Assembly (NCBI GenBank): GCA_014607495.2
Contig: CP053161.1
Coordinates: forward strand, 8,999,115-9,063,114
Reading direction: 5' to 3'
Origin: Carposina sasakii
Taxonomy: Eukaryota > Arthropoda > Insecta > Lepidoptera > Carposinidae
Length of the DNA stretch: 64,000 nucleotides
Shown: positions 10,164-22,300 of the stretch, piece after piece
How positions within the stretch are numbered: the stretch's first letter is position 1
Layout: each line of letters opens with the position of its first letter
Made by a program: the position numbers and the translations under genes
Notes under the pieces: generated by a model
Told to the model about the DNA's origin: nothing
The model's input: the letters and a program-made list of their open reading frames with translations, nothing else
Database searches by the model: none

Positions 10164-12035
10164 ATGGATCCATTTATTATTGCTGCTGTTATAAGTGCCA
10201 TAGTGATTTTAATTTTGTCAATAACAGTCCTCCGAGCATCGAAAGTTAAACCTCAAGGTAGTTTATTTTAGTTACTTGTAAATTATACAATTATTCTATC
10301 TAAATCGTAATTTTATTAGTAACCAACATAAACTTCGTTATAATTCCGTAGCTGGAGCTAGACCTAGAGCCGTACAACGCGATGGGGGCCCTGGAAGAGT
10401 ACAGGCAGTCCGCAATCAAAGAGCACGAATGAGAGCAAATGGTAATGAATAAGAACATATGTATTAGACTCCCATAGCTAAGTATGTTGCAACTTCTTAA
10501 TTTTTAAGATTGTTTTCAGCCTGCTGTAGTCATAACTGTGGTAACCCTCTACCTATGGTCACTAAAAATAATAAATGTAAACTTTTTAGCTGCTAGAAAC
10601 CAAGCTGCGCTAGAAGAGGAACCTGAAGGTCTTGAAGAAGCAGATGAGGATGTACCGACAGAAACTGCACAGAAAATTGATTTCGAAGATAGGATGGGAG
10701 CCAAGGTATATCCAGTTCAGATTAATTTGATCTGTTGAAACAACGTTAAAAAAAAATTAAAAGATTTTTACTATCAATTTTATTTCAGAAACGAGCAAAA
10801 TTGGAAGCAAAGTTAGAAAAAAAGAAAGCTCGTGAGGCTGAGGAACACATGAGAGAGATCAGAAAGAAAAAGGATGAAGAACTAAAAGAGGAAAGAAACA
10901 AAGAAGAAGAAAAGGAAGAGGTTTGCCAACTAATATGCCACTTATTTGCTTGATGAATTTTACAACAATCTCATAAGAATCTGATGGGCACAATAAAAAT
11001 TGTTATTCGGAATCTGGTTCATTCAGGACAGCATAAGCTTAAAAACCTTAAACATCACGTATCATCACATTATATTGCAGGAACTAGAGAGATTGCGTGA
11101 AGAGGCAGAGAAAAAAGCTGAAGAAGAACGCAAACGCAAAGAACAAGCTGAATATGAGGCTTTAAAAGCTGCCTTTACTGTTGAAGGAGAAGGCTATGAT
11201 GAGAATGAGATTTCATTAAGGATTGGAACAAAACTTCGTCATTGTAGCTTATAGACGTTTATCTTCTGCGCCATCTATTGACTTTGTCGAAAAGTATCGA
11301 TCTGTTAGAATCATTAATTGTGGTATAAAAAAAATATTGTTATTTATTATTAATTTGATACTTAAAATCTATATACATATAATAAAAATGTAACGGATTG
11401 CAGTCTGTACATGGAAGATATATGAGAAAAAATATTATAGGAGACATTTATCAACGCAATAGAACCCAAAACAATGATTTTTTGAATTTTTGTCTGTTGG
11501 TTAGTCTGTGCGTTTGTGCACGGTAATCTCAGAAACGGCTGAACCGATTTCGATGCAGTTTTCAGGAATATATTGTGACAGATCCCACTTAACATATAGG
11601 CTACTTATTATCCAGGGAAAATGTTTTTATCCTGGTTAATATCGACATTTTGTTTTTTCTGTAGTCCACGCGGACGGAGTCGCGGGCGTCCACTAGTTGA
11701 TTAATAAAATGGATGAATCATCTTTATCACAAAGGTAATTTAATTGAATTCTAAAACCATACAATTTGTTTCAGGCGCAAAAAGTTGTATTACTGGAAGA
11801 TTTGGCTTCTCGTTTTAAATTAAAAACTCAAGCTGCAATAGACAGGATAACAGACTTACAAACATCAGGGGAACTAACAGGAGTTATTGATGACAGAGGA
11901 AAATTCATTTATATTTCACTAAAGGAACTGGAGGATGTTGCTAAATTTATCAAGCAAAGAGGTAGAGTGTCAATCACAGAATTAGCAGAATGTAGCAATG
12001 ATCTTATTAATTTGAACACTGTTACAGTTCCATAG
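10164..12035 (+). CDS. DDRGK1: DDRGK domain-containing protein 1 (UFBP1)
   Basis: ER-membrane adaptor of the UFM1 ligase (UFL1-DDRGK1-CDK5RAP3), acting in ufmylation and ER-phagy. Exons seen: 10164-10257, 10352-10441, 10590-10705, 10789-10920, 11081-about 11210 and 11775-12035. The protein starts with a membrane anchor ([19 protein letters not shown]). A basic/acidic linker follows, then a long charged helix (exons 4-5) and the winged-helix/PCI region with the signature [13 protein letters not shown] and [12 protein letters not shown]. Junctions between exons 1-5 are canonical and keep frame. Anomaly: exon 5 reads through DENE into codons unlike the family and hits a stop at 11252-11254 with no good donor. 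The conserved helix that normally precedes KVVLLEDLA was not found, and a retroposon lies in the gap. The last exon is clearly conserved. The gene ends 160 bp from the convergent Nup107 stop. Confidence 0.9.
11372..11698 (-). repeat. Short retroposon, RTE-tail/SINE-like (copy 3)
   Basis: Full-length-looking minus-strand copy from the 'gtccgcgtggactacag' head near 11690 to the 'atatatgagaaaaaatatt' and 'tacagactgcaatccgttac'-type tail. It sits in the last recognisable intron of DDRGK1, where a conserved segment is missing. Confidence 0.8.
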
Positions 12036-12195
12036 GATTATTGAATAACTTGTGTATGTACAAAATATAAGAATAATTTAATTGATAAATTACCTACCTA
12101 CTTTATAATACTTCTGTTGTATCATTTTGTTAATAAAACATGGTTGTTTTTGAAACTTTTATTACTCTTATTAAAAAAAAGATATATAAACATCA

Positions 12196-14709
12196 TTAAT
12201 TATTTATTTCATGCCCAAACATATCTTTTCCTTTCTCCATTAGCAACAGGGAAGAATCTTTGATTCTATCCAACACTTCCATAAGTTTATTTTTAGTGAA
12301 TACTTTATACAGACACCTATTTTCAGCAGCTATCAAGTTACATAGTTTTATGGCTTCTTTGTGATTCTCAACATCATTAGTACTTTGCAATATTTTTAAT
12401 ATCAGCACTACTACTTCTGGAATACAGAGGCGTCTTAATGTTTCCAGCTGTTTGATCCTCTCCTCTTTCTCTTCTTCATCAAAGTTAATTGATGTTACAC
12501 TGTCATTTTCATCTTGAAGCCATCCCCCAGGGAACAATAACACATTGTACAACAAACTTTTTGTATGCTTTGCTTGATGTGAGACAGCATTCAACCAGCG
12601 AGCTTTCTGTTGTTCAACTTGTGCTGATCTTTGTTCATGATGAACTTTATCAGAAAATGAAGAGTCTGGTGGTAGAGCTTCAACATCTTTAGGCTGCCCA
12701 CTGATGAAGTGTCTATACCATGTAGCAAAACCTTCAAGAGCTTCCAAGTAGGACTTCAAACATAAGTGTTCTCTCAGTTCTGATGATTGAGATGTAACCT
12801 TTTTCATAAAGTCTGGGAACATCTGATTAACACTAACAGCACAGGCCAAAGCTGCATCAGTGTTTCCAATGAAAATAAAGGTCCTAATCATTGCATTACT
12901 TAACCACAATCCTTCCTGCAATTGGTTTGGAATAAGTGATAACCACTCAATAGAAGATATCACTTTGGTTATTAATGTTTTATCCTTTTCAACAGCAGTG
13001 GTCTTAGTTATTGTCATATCAATGTTACCATATCCTTGCTGTATCTCAGTTATGGCCTTTTTGATAGCCAGCCTTGCAGATGCAGCTACATCTATGCCAA
13101 CATTTCCTCCTGCTTTTACAACACCTTCTCTAAATTCACTTTTATGTATTTGGTCCATTAGTTCAGCATACAAAGTAATTTGTTTTTGTATAGGCACAGT
13201 TGAAGTATAGTATGCAATCAGTTCAGGGCAATTCACAGACATATCAACTAGATCTATAAGTTGTGTCACATATTTTTCAAGTATTTGATCACCAATATCA
13301 TGTAGAGGATCTTTACCCATTTGTCTTAGTACCAAAATTAAATGAGCAAGGAATCGAATAAATTTCTCATCAGCATTATCTAGCCATTGGAAGGCATCAT
13401 GCATTATATCTCTAATGTGCCCGAGCATCAGATGCCTTTGACATGTTTGATAATTGGATTCCTTTTTATGTTCCATCATGGACTTGATAGTGCTGAATAT
13501 TTGTTCAAGGGATAGTTCCTCCACTTTCAATTCAGATTGCAACACTTCCAACACATCTAATGGTGTAGTATTTGCATCAACTGTTGCATGATGCTCATGA
13601 AGAAATTTGTCAACTCTAGTTTCTATCTGTGTTCTTAGATGAGCCCACAACAAGTCTTCCCAGTTACCCTGACATGCAGGTAGACTGCTCTGTAAACTGC
13701 CACATAAAACACCTACAGTTGCTCTGTAATGGATATTCTCAGATACATTATGTGCAATTCCAAGTGCACACCATTTCCACAAGTCTCGAGATGGGTTTCC
13801 TGATATATCTAGGTGGGAGTTTTCATCTTCTCTTGGCAAATAATGTAGCAGCATCCAGCCTTGCAGGACAGCTCCACGCCAAGCCTGCCCTGCACTAATA
13901 CATAATGATACTGCCTCCTTGAATTTTCCACAGCGTACTTCAGTGAAAATCCTTTTGCACAAATCATTATCATCTTTTTGATCATCCGAGTGTATCATCT
14001 TCTTTTGACGGTTTTGTGCATCTGGATCCATACAGGTAACCATGGATCTATTTTTATCCTTATTAAATAAACTTGAACCAACCAGCAGGTGATGCAGTGT
14101 GTTTCCCCAGTGAACATTATTGCCAATTACAGGAGCTGAGGTTTTAGTTGTCTCTTCTTGATAGGCAGCTGTTGCTTCAAGCCAATCGACCAGAAGTTGC
14201 AAGAGCCGCAACTCTGAATCACTTTGAAATAGAGCACTAACCAGTGTCTGCTGTGACAATGTTGGTTCTATCAATGAACTGTCAGTTTCTGGATGTTCAG
14301 ATATTGAGTCTGAGTACAAACAGTAAAGTAATTTCCATGTATTGGCCTCTTCCGCTAGCCAATAGTTATGGACATTATATCTATTCCATGGCTCCACTAA
14401 CTCAATAGCGTCACAGCAGACTTGAGATAACCTAGCTAAAGTATCAAGTACATCACTAGGTCTGCTACTTTGTAGGATTTCGAAAAACGCTTCACTTAGT
14501 CCTTCCCCGGCGTTTCCAGTAGTTATGACCATTGAAGACTCGTTCAACACTTGTCTTAAGCTGGTATCATTAAGGTTCTTAAAAATAGATGTTTCATTTA
14601 AAATTGGAGATATATTTAATGTGTCTTCTCTCTGCAATAAACTTTTATGCCTTCTAGCTAGAGGAGTACGTTGCGTGGAATTGAACAGAAGATTTCTATC
14701 AATACTCAT
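12196..14709 (-). CDS. Nup107: Nuclear pore complex protein Nup107
   Basis: Uninterrupted ORF of 837 residues, close to the Drosophila protein length. Nup107 is a scaffold member of the Nup107-160 (Y) complex, needed for pore assembly and also found at kinetochores. The N terminus is a short polar region (about 1-60). The rest is an all-helical Nup84/Nup107 fold. Family-like blocks include WRGAVLQGWMLLHY and NPSRDLWKWCALGIAH in the middle and FIRFLAHLILVLRQMG further on. The C-terminal part, with KEAIKLCNLIAAENRCLYKV, resembles the Nup133-binding end. The start is the first ATG and gives MSIDRNLLFNSTQRTPLARR; upstream are A/T runs and an inverted copy of the A-tailed retroposon. No intron is seen, which raises the question of ancient retroposition, but the ORF is intact and full length. 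It converges on DDRGK1. Confidence 0.96.
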   Translation of the reverse strand: MSIDRNLLFNSTQRTPLARRHKSLLQREDTLNISPILNETSIFKNLNDTSLRQVLNESSMVITTGNAGEGLSEAFFEILQSSRPSDVLDTLARLSQVCCDAIELVEPWNRYNVHNYWLAEEANTWKLLYCLYSDSISEHPETDSSLIEPTLSQQTLVSALFQSDSELRLLQLLVDWLEATAAYQEETTKTSAPVIGNNVHWGNTLHHLLVGSSLFNKDKNRSMVTCMDPDAQNRQKKMIHSDDQKDDNDLCKRIFTEVRCGKFKEAVSLCISAGQAWRGAVLQGWMLLHYLPREDENSHLDISGNPSRDLWKWCALGIAHNVSENIHYRATVGVLCGSLQSSLPACQGNWEDLLWAHLRTQIETRVDKFLHEHHATVDANTTPLDVLEVLQSELKVEELSLEQIFSTIKSMMEHKKESNYQTCQRHLMLGHIRDIMHDAFQWLDNADEKFIRFLAHLILVLRQMGKDPLHDIGDQILEKYVTQLIDLVDMSVNCPELIAYYTSTVPIQKQITLYAELMDQIHKSEFREGVVKAGGNVGIDVAASARLAIKKAITEIQQGYGNIDMTITKTTAVEKDKTLITKVISSIEWLSLIPNQLQEGLWLSNAMIRTFIFIGNTDAALACAVSVNQMFPDFMKKVTSQSSELREHLCLKSYLEALEGFATWYRHFISGQPKDVEALPPDSSFSDKVHHEQRSAQVEQQKARWLNAVSHQAKHTKSLLYNVLLFPGGWLQDENDSVTSINFDEEEKEERIKQLETLRRLCIPEVVVLILKILQSTNDVENHKEAIKLCNLIAAENRCLYKVFTKNKLMEVLDRIKDSSLLLMEKGKDMFGHEINN

Positions 14710-14794
14710 TTTTATAAAGTTTAGGAGTTAATAATCCAAAATAGCAAAAAACAACACCCGCGGCCGCACTTTTTTTTGCTTTTTTTTATGTTTA

Positions 14795-15065
14795 CTTTAT
14801 CCCGAAGGAAAGGCAAGATGACCTGAGCCCATACAGCCATTGTCTTTAGTAAATGATTTCTGAATTTATGATGGATGATATTAATGACGATGAATGGAAA
14901 CGTCGGGAAAATCCTCAAGAATGGGTGTAAAATTAGTAAAGATCAAAAAGAATTGCAGAAACAACTTACATGAACCCATGAAGAGATCGTATTCCGACTA
15001 AAGTTTTACTTAGCGTACCTGCACATAAATCCATGCACACGCACTAGGTATATTCACATCACAAC
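14795..15065 (-). repeat. A-tailed SINE-like retroposon, inverted copy
   Basis: Reverse complement of the units at 4310-5540: 'atcccgaaggaaaggcaag', 'gaaacgtcgggaaaatcctc', 'ttgcagaaacaacttacatg', 'catgcacacgcac'. Its A-rich 3' end faces the Nup107 start codon about 85 bp away, the same arrangement as at ALG13. Confidence 0.7.
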
Positions 15066-16847
15066 AGTTGTGCAGATACTTTATAAATTCGGTATGTATG
15101 CACTCAAGATTTAAATATTCTCATGGAACCAAGGAACGATCAAACCAAACACCCAAGGAACCCAAAATCGTGCACCTTGTTGATTTTTATACGCATCCTG
15201 ATTTTAGCACGAATAGTTTATCTCTATCGTTCTAATATGTGCATCTTGTTCTCACCGACTTTATTTTGAATTTATGTAGTCTGCTTTATTTATTTACTTC
15301 TTACTTCGTAAGTTCTTTCTTTGATTTATCTCCATATTCTATTCTATCTTCTTGATAATCAATCACCTAGGCTGGTAAGCTTTTGGTAAGATTAATATAA
15401 TTTATTTATTTTAGTTATGTATATACGTACATATTAAACTATTATATGGTTTCTTTTTTCTTTGGGTAAACGCTTGTATTATTGACTTCCTTACTTTATA
15501 ATTGCATATTTTCAACACAACTCACTACAAAAAGTTGTTGGCAAGAGCAAATTAGTTTAGTTCCACAATACTTAAATAATATAGGTAAGATATAAATATA
15601 TATACTTACATAAATAATCTAATGTTTTACAATATTTTTATAATATATTTGGTTAGTTCAATATTTGGTAACTACCTGGCTAGTTGAGTTATGCTTATGT
15701 CCTAATAAAATCTTTTGAGTTATTTTATAACTTGTACCTACTCTAGGATCGAGGATTAAAGTGGACATAAAAGTGTAAAAAGATCCATCAATGGATTTTT
15801 ACAATGGATCTTAATGGACCTATGGAAAATTATATTAGTGAAATCATAACATATAGGTACAGTAATATTCAACTGTATTACATATAATTATGTACAGTAA
15901 TATATATATCAAACTTACATTCGAGTTCATACCTACCTAATGTAATAATTAATTTGCTCTAACTACTATCTACTTGCCTATACACGGGAAAATAAATTAA
16001 TTTATACAATTTGTTTACATTTACACATTATTTAACTGTAAAAATAATATTTTTGCAAGTTCCTACTTAATGTGTTTGTTGAAATCACTGGCTAACAAGT
16101 TGGTACCATTTGAATAGAATAGGCTTTACCCATCTTCTATAAATAAATTGCAACATTAGTATTAGAAATTTATTAATTTGTACGAACTTATTCTTCCTTA
16201 GCCAAACGGTATTTTTTTACTACAAAATAAATAAATATTTTCATGTCAGTTACATACAATGAAGATTTATTTTGAATAACTTAAACTTTACTTAACTTAA
16301 AACTTAAATGAACAATTTGAGATTTATGACTTATTAGACTGCTACCACTGTAGCTCAGGTTTCCAGTGAAGATTGAGAGTCCAGTGCAGTAAGAAACAGA
16401 AGCAGTTGTATGAAGTGATACAGATAAACTGCATGGCACCCATACTGAGTGCTATTTTTGGCTGATGAGTACAAATATGCGAGCTAGTGGTCTAAGATTC
16501 ATTTAACTTTGTGATACTACCAGAAGCTTGATAGTAGGTACTTCTTGATTTATACATGTACCATACTGTAACATACTATTTTTAATATTACAGGGAATAT
16601 GAAGATGCAAATACAGGCCAACCCGACTTTATTGTGTAAACATGCCAGGAAAATACAAAAGGTAAATGTTTGAAAATATGTAAAAAATATAAAATAGGTA
16701 TGTAGGTACATAATAATATGTATACCTACTCATATATATTTTCATGATTAATAAGTCCATGTTAAAATTAAATCTATCCAATCTTGGATATATTGAATTG
16801 TAATGCTTTTTGACCGAATGATCCATTGCATTTTTAAGGAACTATAA
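15066..16847. other. AT-rich intergenic DNA
   Basis: No ORF with recognisable content, no RNA gene and no clear inverted-repeat element. Short 'taggtac'/'tacctac' motifs recur, as elsewhere in the window. Confidence 0.6.
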
Positions 16848-18174
16848 GGCCGCGTCCCCATTAGGCAAACAGTGAGCGGCTGACTTTTCGCGGACTGACT
16901 CCGAGTGGCGTATCTGTCGCTAAAACTGCGCCGCTGATCGCCCGCATTATTCGGAATGAGTAGGCAAGCGAAACATCGCATACTGCGTACATTACGCGCT
17001 GTAATATTACGTTACATTTAAAATAGTGGCCCGCCCTTGCTTCGCTTCGGTACATATCATGTTTTTTTGTGGCCACCTTTAACGAAGGGTGCGTACTCTA
17101 TACATAAAATAAAGTAAGTTTATGCCAAAAAAAATGCTGGGAATTTTTTTTTTTTTTGAATTTTTTTTTTTAATTACTTGATCTGGCGAAATTTATAGTG
17201 TCTAGTGTTTATGCTAGTTTATTTATAGACAGATATTAATTATTTCTCGTGAAAAAATCTTGCTACGTGCGTCTATGTGCATTTATGCAGAAAAACGCAG
17301 TCTATTTACTCAACTTTGGACCCTAATATTTTGGAAACCACACACTTCCCAGGTATGCTTCCATGGAGAAAAATGATCGTGATGATGAGGAGATTCCGTA
17401 GTTTTCGGGAACGTTGACGACCAAAAATCACCCTGTATAGCTACAACGGTACAACTTCGGTATATAGTTACAGCGGTTTTCGTAAAAATTTGGAACTCCC
17501 GTTGGTCCCCTTCCCGTGGGAATTTCGGAAAATCCGTTCTTAGAGCTTCCTTGTAGCCCTAATCCGATTTCAGCTTCGTATAAATAGCGGTTTTTGTAAA
17601 AATTTGAAATTCCCCGTTTGTCCCCTTCCCGTGGGAATTTCGGGAAATCCGTTTTTAGTCCTTCCTCGTCGTCCCTAATAAACATATACTATGCCCGATT
17701 TCAGCTTCATATGTATAGCGGTTCTCGTAAAAATTATGAATTCCCGTTTGTCCCCTTCCCGAGGGAATTTCGGGAAATCCGTTTTTAGTCCTTCCTCGTT
17801 GTCCCCAATGAACATATATGCCCGATTTCAGCTTCATATGTATAGCGGTTTTCGTAAAAAATATTAAATTCCCGTTGGTCGCCTTCCCGTGGGAATATCG
17901 GGAAATTCTTATAACCTATGACACTCAGCAATAATGTGGCTCTCTATTGGTGAAAGAATTTTTAAAATCGGTTCAGTAGATCCCGAGATTACCCCTTACA
18001 ATTTAACAAATATACAAACACACAAACTTTACCTCTTTATAATATTAGTATAGAGTATAGATGTATAGGGAGGCAAACTGGAAGCAATAGAAATCTGGAA
18101 GCATACTGTCAGCCGCTCACTCTGCCCAGGGATTTGGTATCTCCTTTCTATGACTGCCTAATGGGGACGCGGCC
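16848..18174. mobile_element. TIR element with TAA target duplication (PIF/Harbinger-like, non-autonomous)
   Basis: The left end 'ggccgcgtccccattaggc' is matched by 'gcctaatggggacgcggcc' at the right end, and sub-terminal 'gtgagcggctgac' by 'gtcagccgctcac'. Flanks read 'taa' at 16845-16847 and 18175-18177, a three-base duplication typical of PIF/Harbinger insertion. No transposase is encoded. The interior is composite: a block at 17085-17440 shared with 57600-57980, a tandem array, and a retroposon tail ending 'ctttataatattagtata'. Confidence 0.75.
17450..17930 (+). repeat. Tandem array, ~120-130 bp unit
   Basis: About four units share 'agcggttttcgtaaaaat', 'ttcccgtttgtccccttccc' and 'gtgggaatttcgggaaatcc'. 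The same unit is amplified at about 58980-60020. The small minus-strand ORFs at 17428-17837 come from this array. Confidence 0.75.
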
Positions 18175-19134
18175 TAATGATAATCATGATGATGATAATG
18201 TAGGAAACTTATTTTTACTTTTTACATATTCATTAGCGCCAAGACAGATTTCTTATGTAATTAGATCACAGAGTGGGTAATAATGGTAACAAAGTTAATA
18301 AAATTCGTAACAAGTCGCAAATAATATGATGTAAACACAAACTTGGATGTAAACCAAATGTAAACTAAACCGATCGTATCTATGTAACTACAAGGCCATT
18401 TAGTTCCTGCTCTTTCTAACATTATAAACATACAAGTGAAAGAAAGAAACAGCAAACCCGTATGCTGCCAGTGTTTCCAATGAAATAATTAAAAATGGTT
18501 TAGTAAGATCAGAACATTATACTACAAAGTTTACTGAGACATGCGGAGTTATTAGGATTGAACTTACAATTTTTTTATACCAGTTTATGAACTTCAGTTA
18601 TTTTTTCTACCATAAATGGCAATAAAACAGTTCTAATCGTCATCTTCAGACTTTAATACTTTGCAAAAAATACCACCCTCGATTAGGAGTAACGTTGTTC
18701 TGCAATGTGGCAGCACTGTAGAACGCGAGCTGTGCACGCTACGCACGCGAAGTGAGAATTTTCAGTTTTTAACTCACTAATTCCGCCATTAAAACCAATA
18801 ATAACTGGGTAGTTTGGGTTAAAAATTTGTGTTGTTGTGAGGTTTGTGATTTGAAGTATATGGAAGACTTCAAGAGCGTATAATTTTTCGTTACTCTTTG
18901 AGTACAAAGGCGGCAAACGTGTTGCAAAAGTGTCTATTTCCTGTGTCATATCAATACAGAAACAAGCAACTGCGACGGCTAGCGTACTCTTTTCATTATC
19001 ACGTGGGTTGAATTTCGAATATTATGGACATCGAATAAGAATCAGTAAAATTTTCATGCTCCCCCAAGCTGATGAAACATTGTGTCACTTCTAGAAGTTC
19101 CAACCGGCATGTAATATTTCTATTATTTTTACAG
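18175..19134. other. Upstream region of KANSL1
   Basis: AT-rich then more mixed sequence. A minus-strand 88-codon frame at 18683-18949 shows no recognisable motif and is not called. A strong 3' splice site ('tattatttttacag' ending at 19134) implies that the KANSL1 5' UTR exon begins at 19135 and that a non-coding first exon lies further upstream, here or before. Confidence 0.5.
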
Positions 19135-19349
19135 AACCGCGCCGAAAGCCTTGCAATCTGCCCCCATCGGCATATTGCAAAGAACCTGCGGGCGATTAAG
19201 TTTTGGGACATGATCGCTGTGCAAAGTGCCTCAGTTCAGTGCAGTGTTTGTGTTAGTGTGGTGCATGTGTAAATAGACGAGTGTTACATAAGGGCACAAT
19301 GGTGGAAACCGAGAGCCCGCCCTGACGACGCGGTGGCGGCGTACATGAC

Positions 19350-22300
19350 ATGGCCCCGGCGCTGCCGGCGTGCAGTCCGCAGCCGCGCAGACGGGCGTTT
19401 GCGTCCGTCCTCAACCTCGCCGCCCCCATGGAGGACGACATGGGCCTCCAGCAACAGCCTAGCCTGGTCAAAGACTCACAGGAAATGGAACAAATCTTAT
19501 CAGATCTTGGTGGTGCTGATTTAGCTCAAACAGATATCCTTCAAGCTATCAAAACCTTAGAAACTGGAGGAGACAACCTTTCCACTGGTGATCCTGATGT
19601 AATCTTTCCATTATCAGGTTTTGATTTGGCAGAAACAGCCGACTCTGAAGGTGATGCAGCAGAGGATAAAATCAAAATGACTCAAGTGAGATTAGAGAAA
19701 AGATGCAAATTTTTAGAGAGAAGGCTACGAATACTGCAGGCCCGGGCTATGGGGAAGAGGATATCAGAGGAAGTATCACAGATATTCGAAAAAGCCAACC
19801 GTGCTGCACGTAAAGATGGTAGTGGAAGACCAATGGGCTTGAAAACTTTACTTAAAAAATTGGAAACAACAGCAACATTACAAGCAAGTGCTGCCTCTAG
19901 GCCAGTAGTGGGTCCTAAATACTATAATGCTGGTTCATCAAGGGGGGATGCATCACGATCTGCAACTATAGGAATACCTTCTGGCACACTAACAGGCCTG
20001 GAGGATACTGCTGGTGCTCTTCGATCGCATCTCTCAGTTGTGAAGCATGAGTTGGACTCTGATGCTACTGAATCATCATCAGGGGCTGAAAGCAATGATG
20101 AAGCAGTAACATACAGCAACCCACATCAAGAGCATATGGCTATGTAAGTAACATAATTTGATTTAGCCTTATCTTATCAAACTAAACTCTTCCTCATTCC
20201 TACTGGTCGTTGACCCCAAGCTATCCTTATTAATAAGTGTTATTCACTTTACAGTTACATAATGTTTATTGTTTTGTCTATATTATTTTTATTTTAATGT
20301 AGGAATGTTACACAATATTGCATCATTGCAAGTGCTACAATAATGATTTTTCTATGTGCCTAGTTTATAAATCTAATGGTTTACTAGTGGTCTGCTGTGC
20401 TGTGCATAGATAATTGAACAAATAATCAAAAGTTTTGTTTATTTGATGGGATATCTTCAACTCTAGAACCTACCAGTCTTATTATTCTGTCATTAGTGGT
20501 GTTCTATGGGTGTGCATATTGTGAAGGTTATAATAGTTATTACTGGACTGATTAATGAAATTCTTATTTTCTAACTAGGACTAACTACTTGCATCGTGAA
20601 TACTCAGGTTAATTTAGCGTATTCAGTAGTACATACATATGTATATACAGTTGTGTCCCTAGATGTGGAGCAGCCACAACTGCATAATCATAAAAGAAAT
20701 CCCACAGCCACTTGGGATGGGGGACAGATGTTAATAATCAGTGACAAGTTGCTAGCTTATCACCTGAGAGAATGAACATGTATGGAAGGAGATGCAGCTA
20801 ATGTGTTCTAGTGAAGTTCCCATCAGCACATGACATCCAGTAGTGTAGTGAATGTAATTATATAACAAAGAGGGTGTTATTACAAAACATTTAGGAAAGG
20901 TTATTGTAATGTGGGTAGTGCCTATTTTAAATCAAAACTGTGTTTTTTTACATAGCTGTATAGTATATGTACTAGATAGATACCAATGGTATCTACTGGT
21001 GCCAGGAAATGATGTGCTAGAAAGTGTACTTTTTGATTGATGAATTTTTAAACTTGCAATTACTAACTTACATTAATAAACTTTTATTTTCGTAACCTCA
21101 TACAATGACTGTGAGGGTGAGTGAGGATTCTCTCTCCTTTACTTGATATGGAGAGAGCAAGCCAGTACAGTCAGTCCCAACTAGGGCTCTTATAAAGATC
21201 TCATTCTCAGTGTCATGCACAAAGGATGTCAAGGGATCCAATTACTTAACCTAACCACAGGGTCAGAGTATTGTATTTCTTGTATTGCAATTGATATTTT
21301 TTAGCTTTACATTTCTATTACCATAAAGATACAATTAATTTAGAAAAGCTGCTATGCACAAAGGTATTTCAGGTGATGCCGAGGCTCCTTGATTGATATT
21401 ATATTTTTCTTCTAAGGCTCCTTGATTGATATTATATTTTTCTTCTAAGCTAATGTGGCTGCGGGATCTTCTTTACGATCATGCAGTTTTGGCTACCCTA
21501 TTTCGGGAACACAGACATACATATAATGAATTTATTGCCAATTAGAAAACGCAGCAAAATAGCTTTAAATATAAAATGGTAGGAATATAGGTATATGTGT
21601 AGGGGTGTATGGAGTCCCATAAGATCTCACGGGACCCAAGCGGGTTACGGTCTAAACCCCAATTGAGTATTGGAGATAAGTGATACCACGGTGTATACTG
21701 TTAGAAACACTTCTATTTAGTAACAATAGTAACTACACCATAAAAAACACAGTAATAGTAATACAAAATATTTACAGCCTCCACTGACAATATTATTCTC
21801 TAAGACAGTGAACCGTCACTCATTCTCTTCAAACATCCTTCAAGATTTATACCAGCCAGTCTGTTCACAATTGTCCATACCCCCATAAGTAGGAGTACAG
21901 CAAGGCCCCAAGTGCCCGGCGGGTCCGGGGGCAATACTGGCGTGTCCGACAGGCGCCAGTCAATTGCCGGAGCCCGGGGTGCTAAGAATCCCCATGTATT
22001 AATAAACATTATCACAAATATTGCACCTTTATGGTTATTTTAACAATGTTACAGTGAGCGGCGCGCACTGTGGTCGTACCAGAGGACCCGTGCATCTATC
22101 GCTTCCCGATGGGGCTGGTTGCAGGCCCAAGTCCAGGAATTGGAGTACAAGATCCGACAACATACTGAATTACACAAAAGGGTATGTCTTTTTTGTAAAT
22201 TTTTAGCCAGGTCATGTCTTAGAACATACAGTACAACATTACTTTATTATGTTGTGTTAAAAATGGCATATAACTAATACAGTCAATATCAACACGATGT

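Noticed and set aside
18683..18949. Minus-strand 88-codon ORF with an ATG upstream of KANSL1
   Set aside because: No signal peptide, domain, splice context or repeat relation that I recognise; length is compatible with chance.
21800..22015. Minus-strand 71-codon ORF with a hydrophobic stretch
   Set aside because: Lies in KANSL1 intron 1, no family resemblance, and no supporting splice sites.
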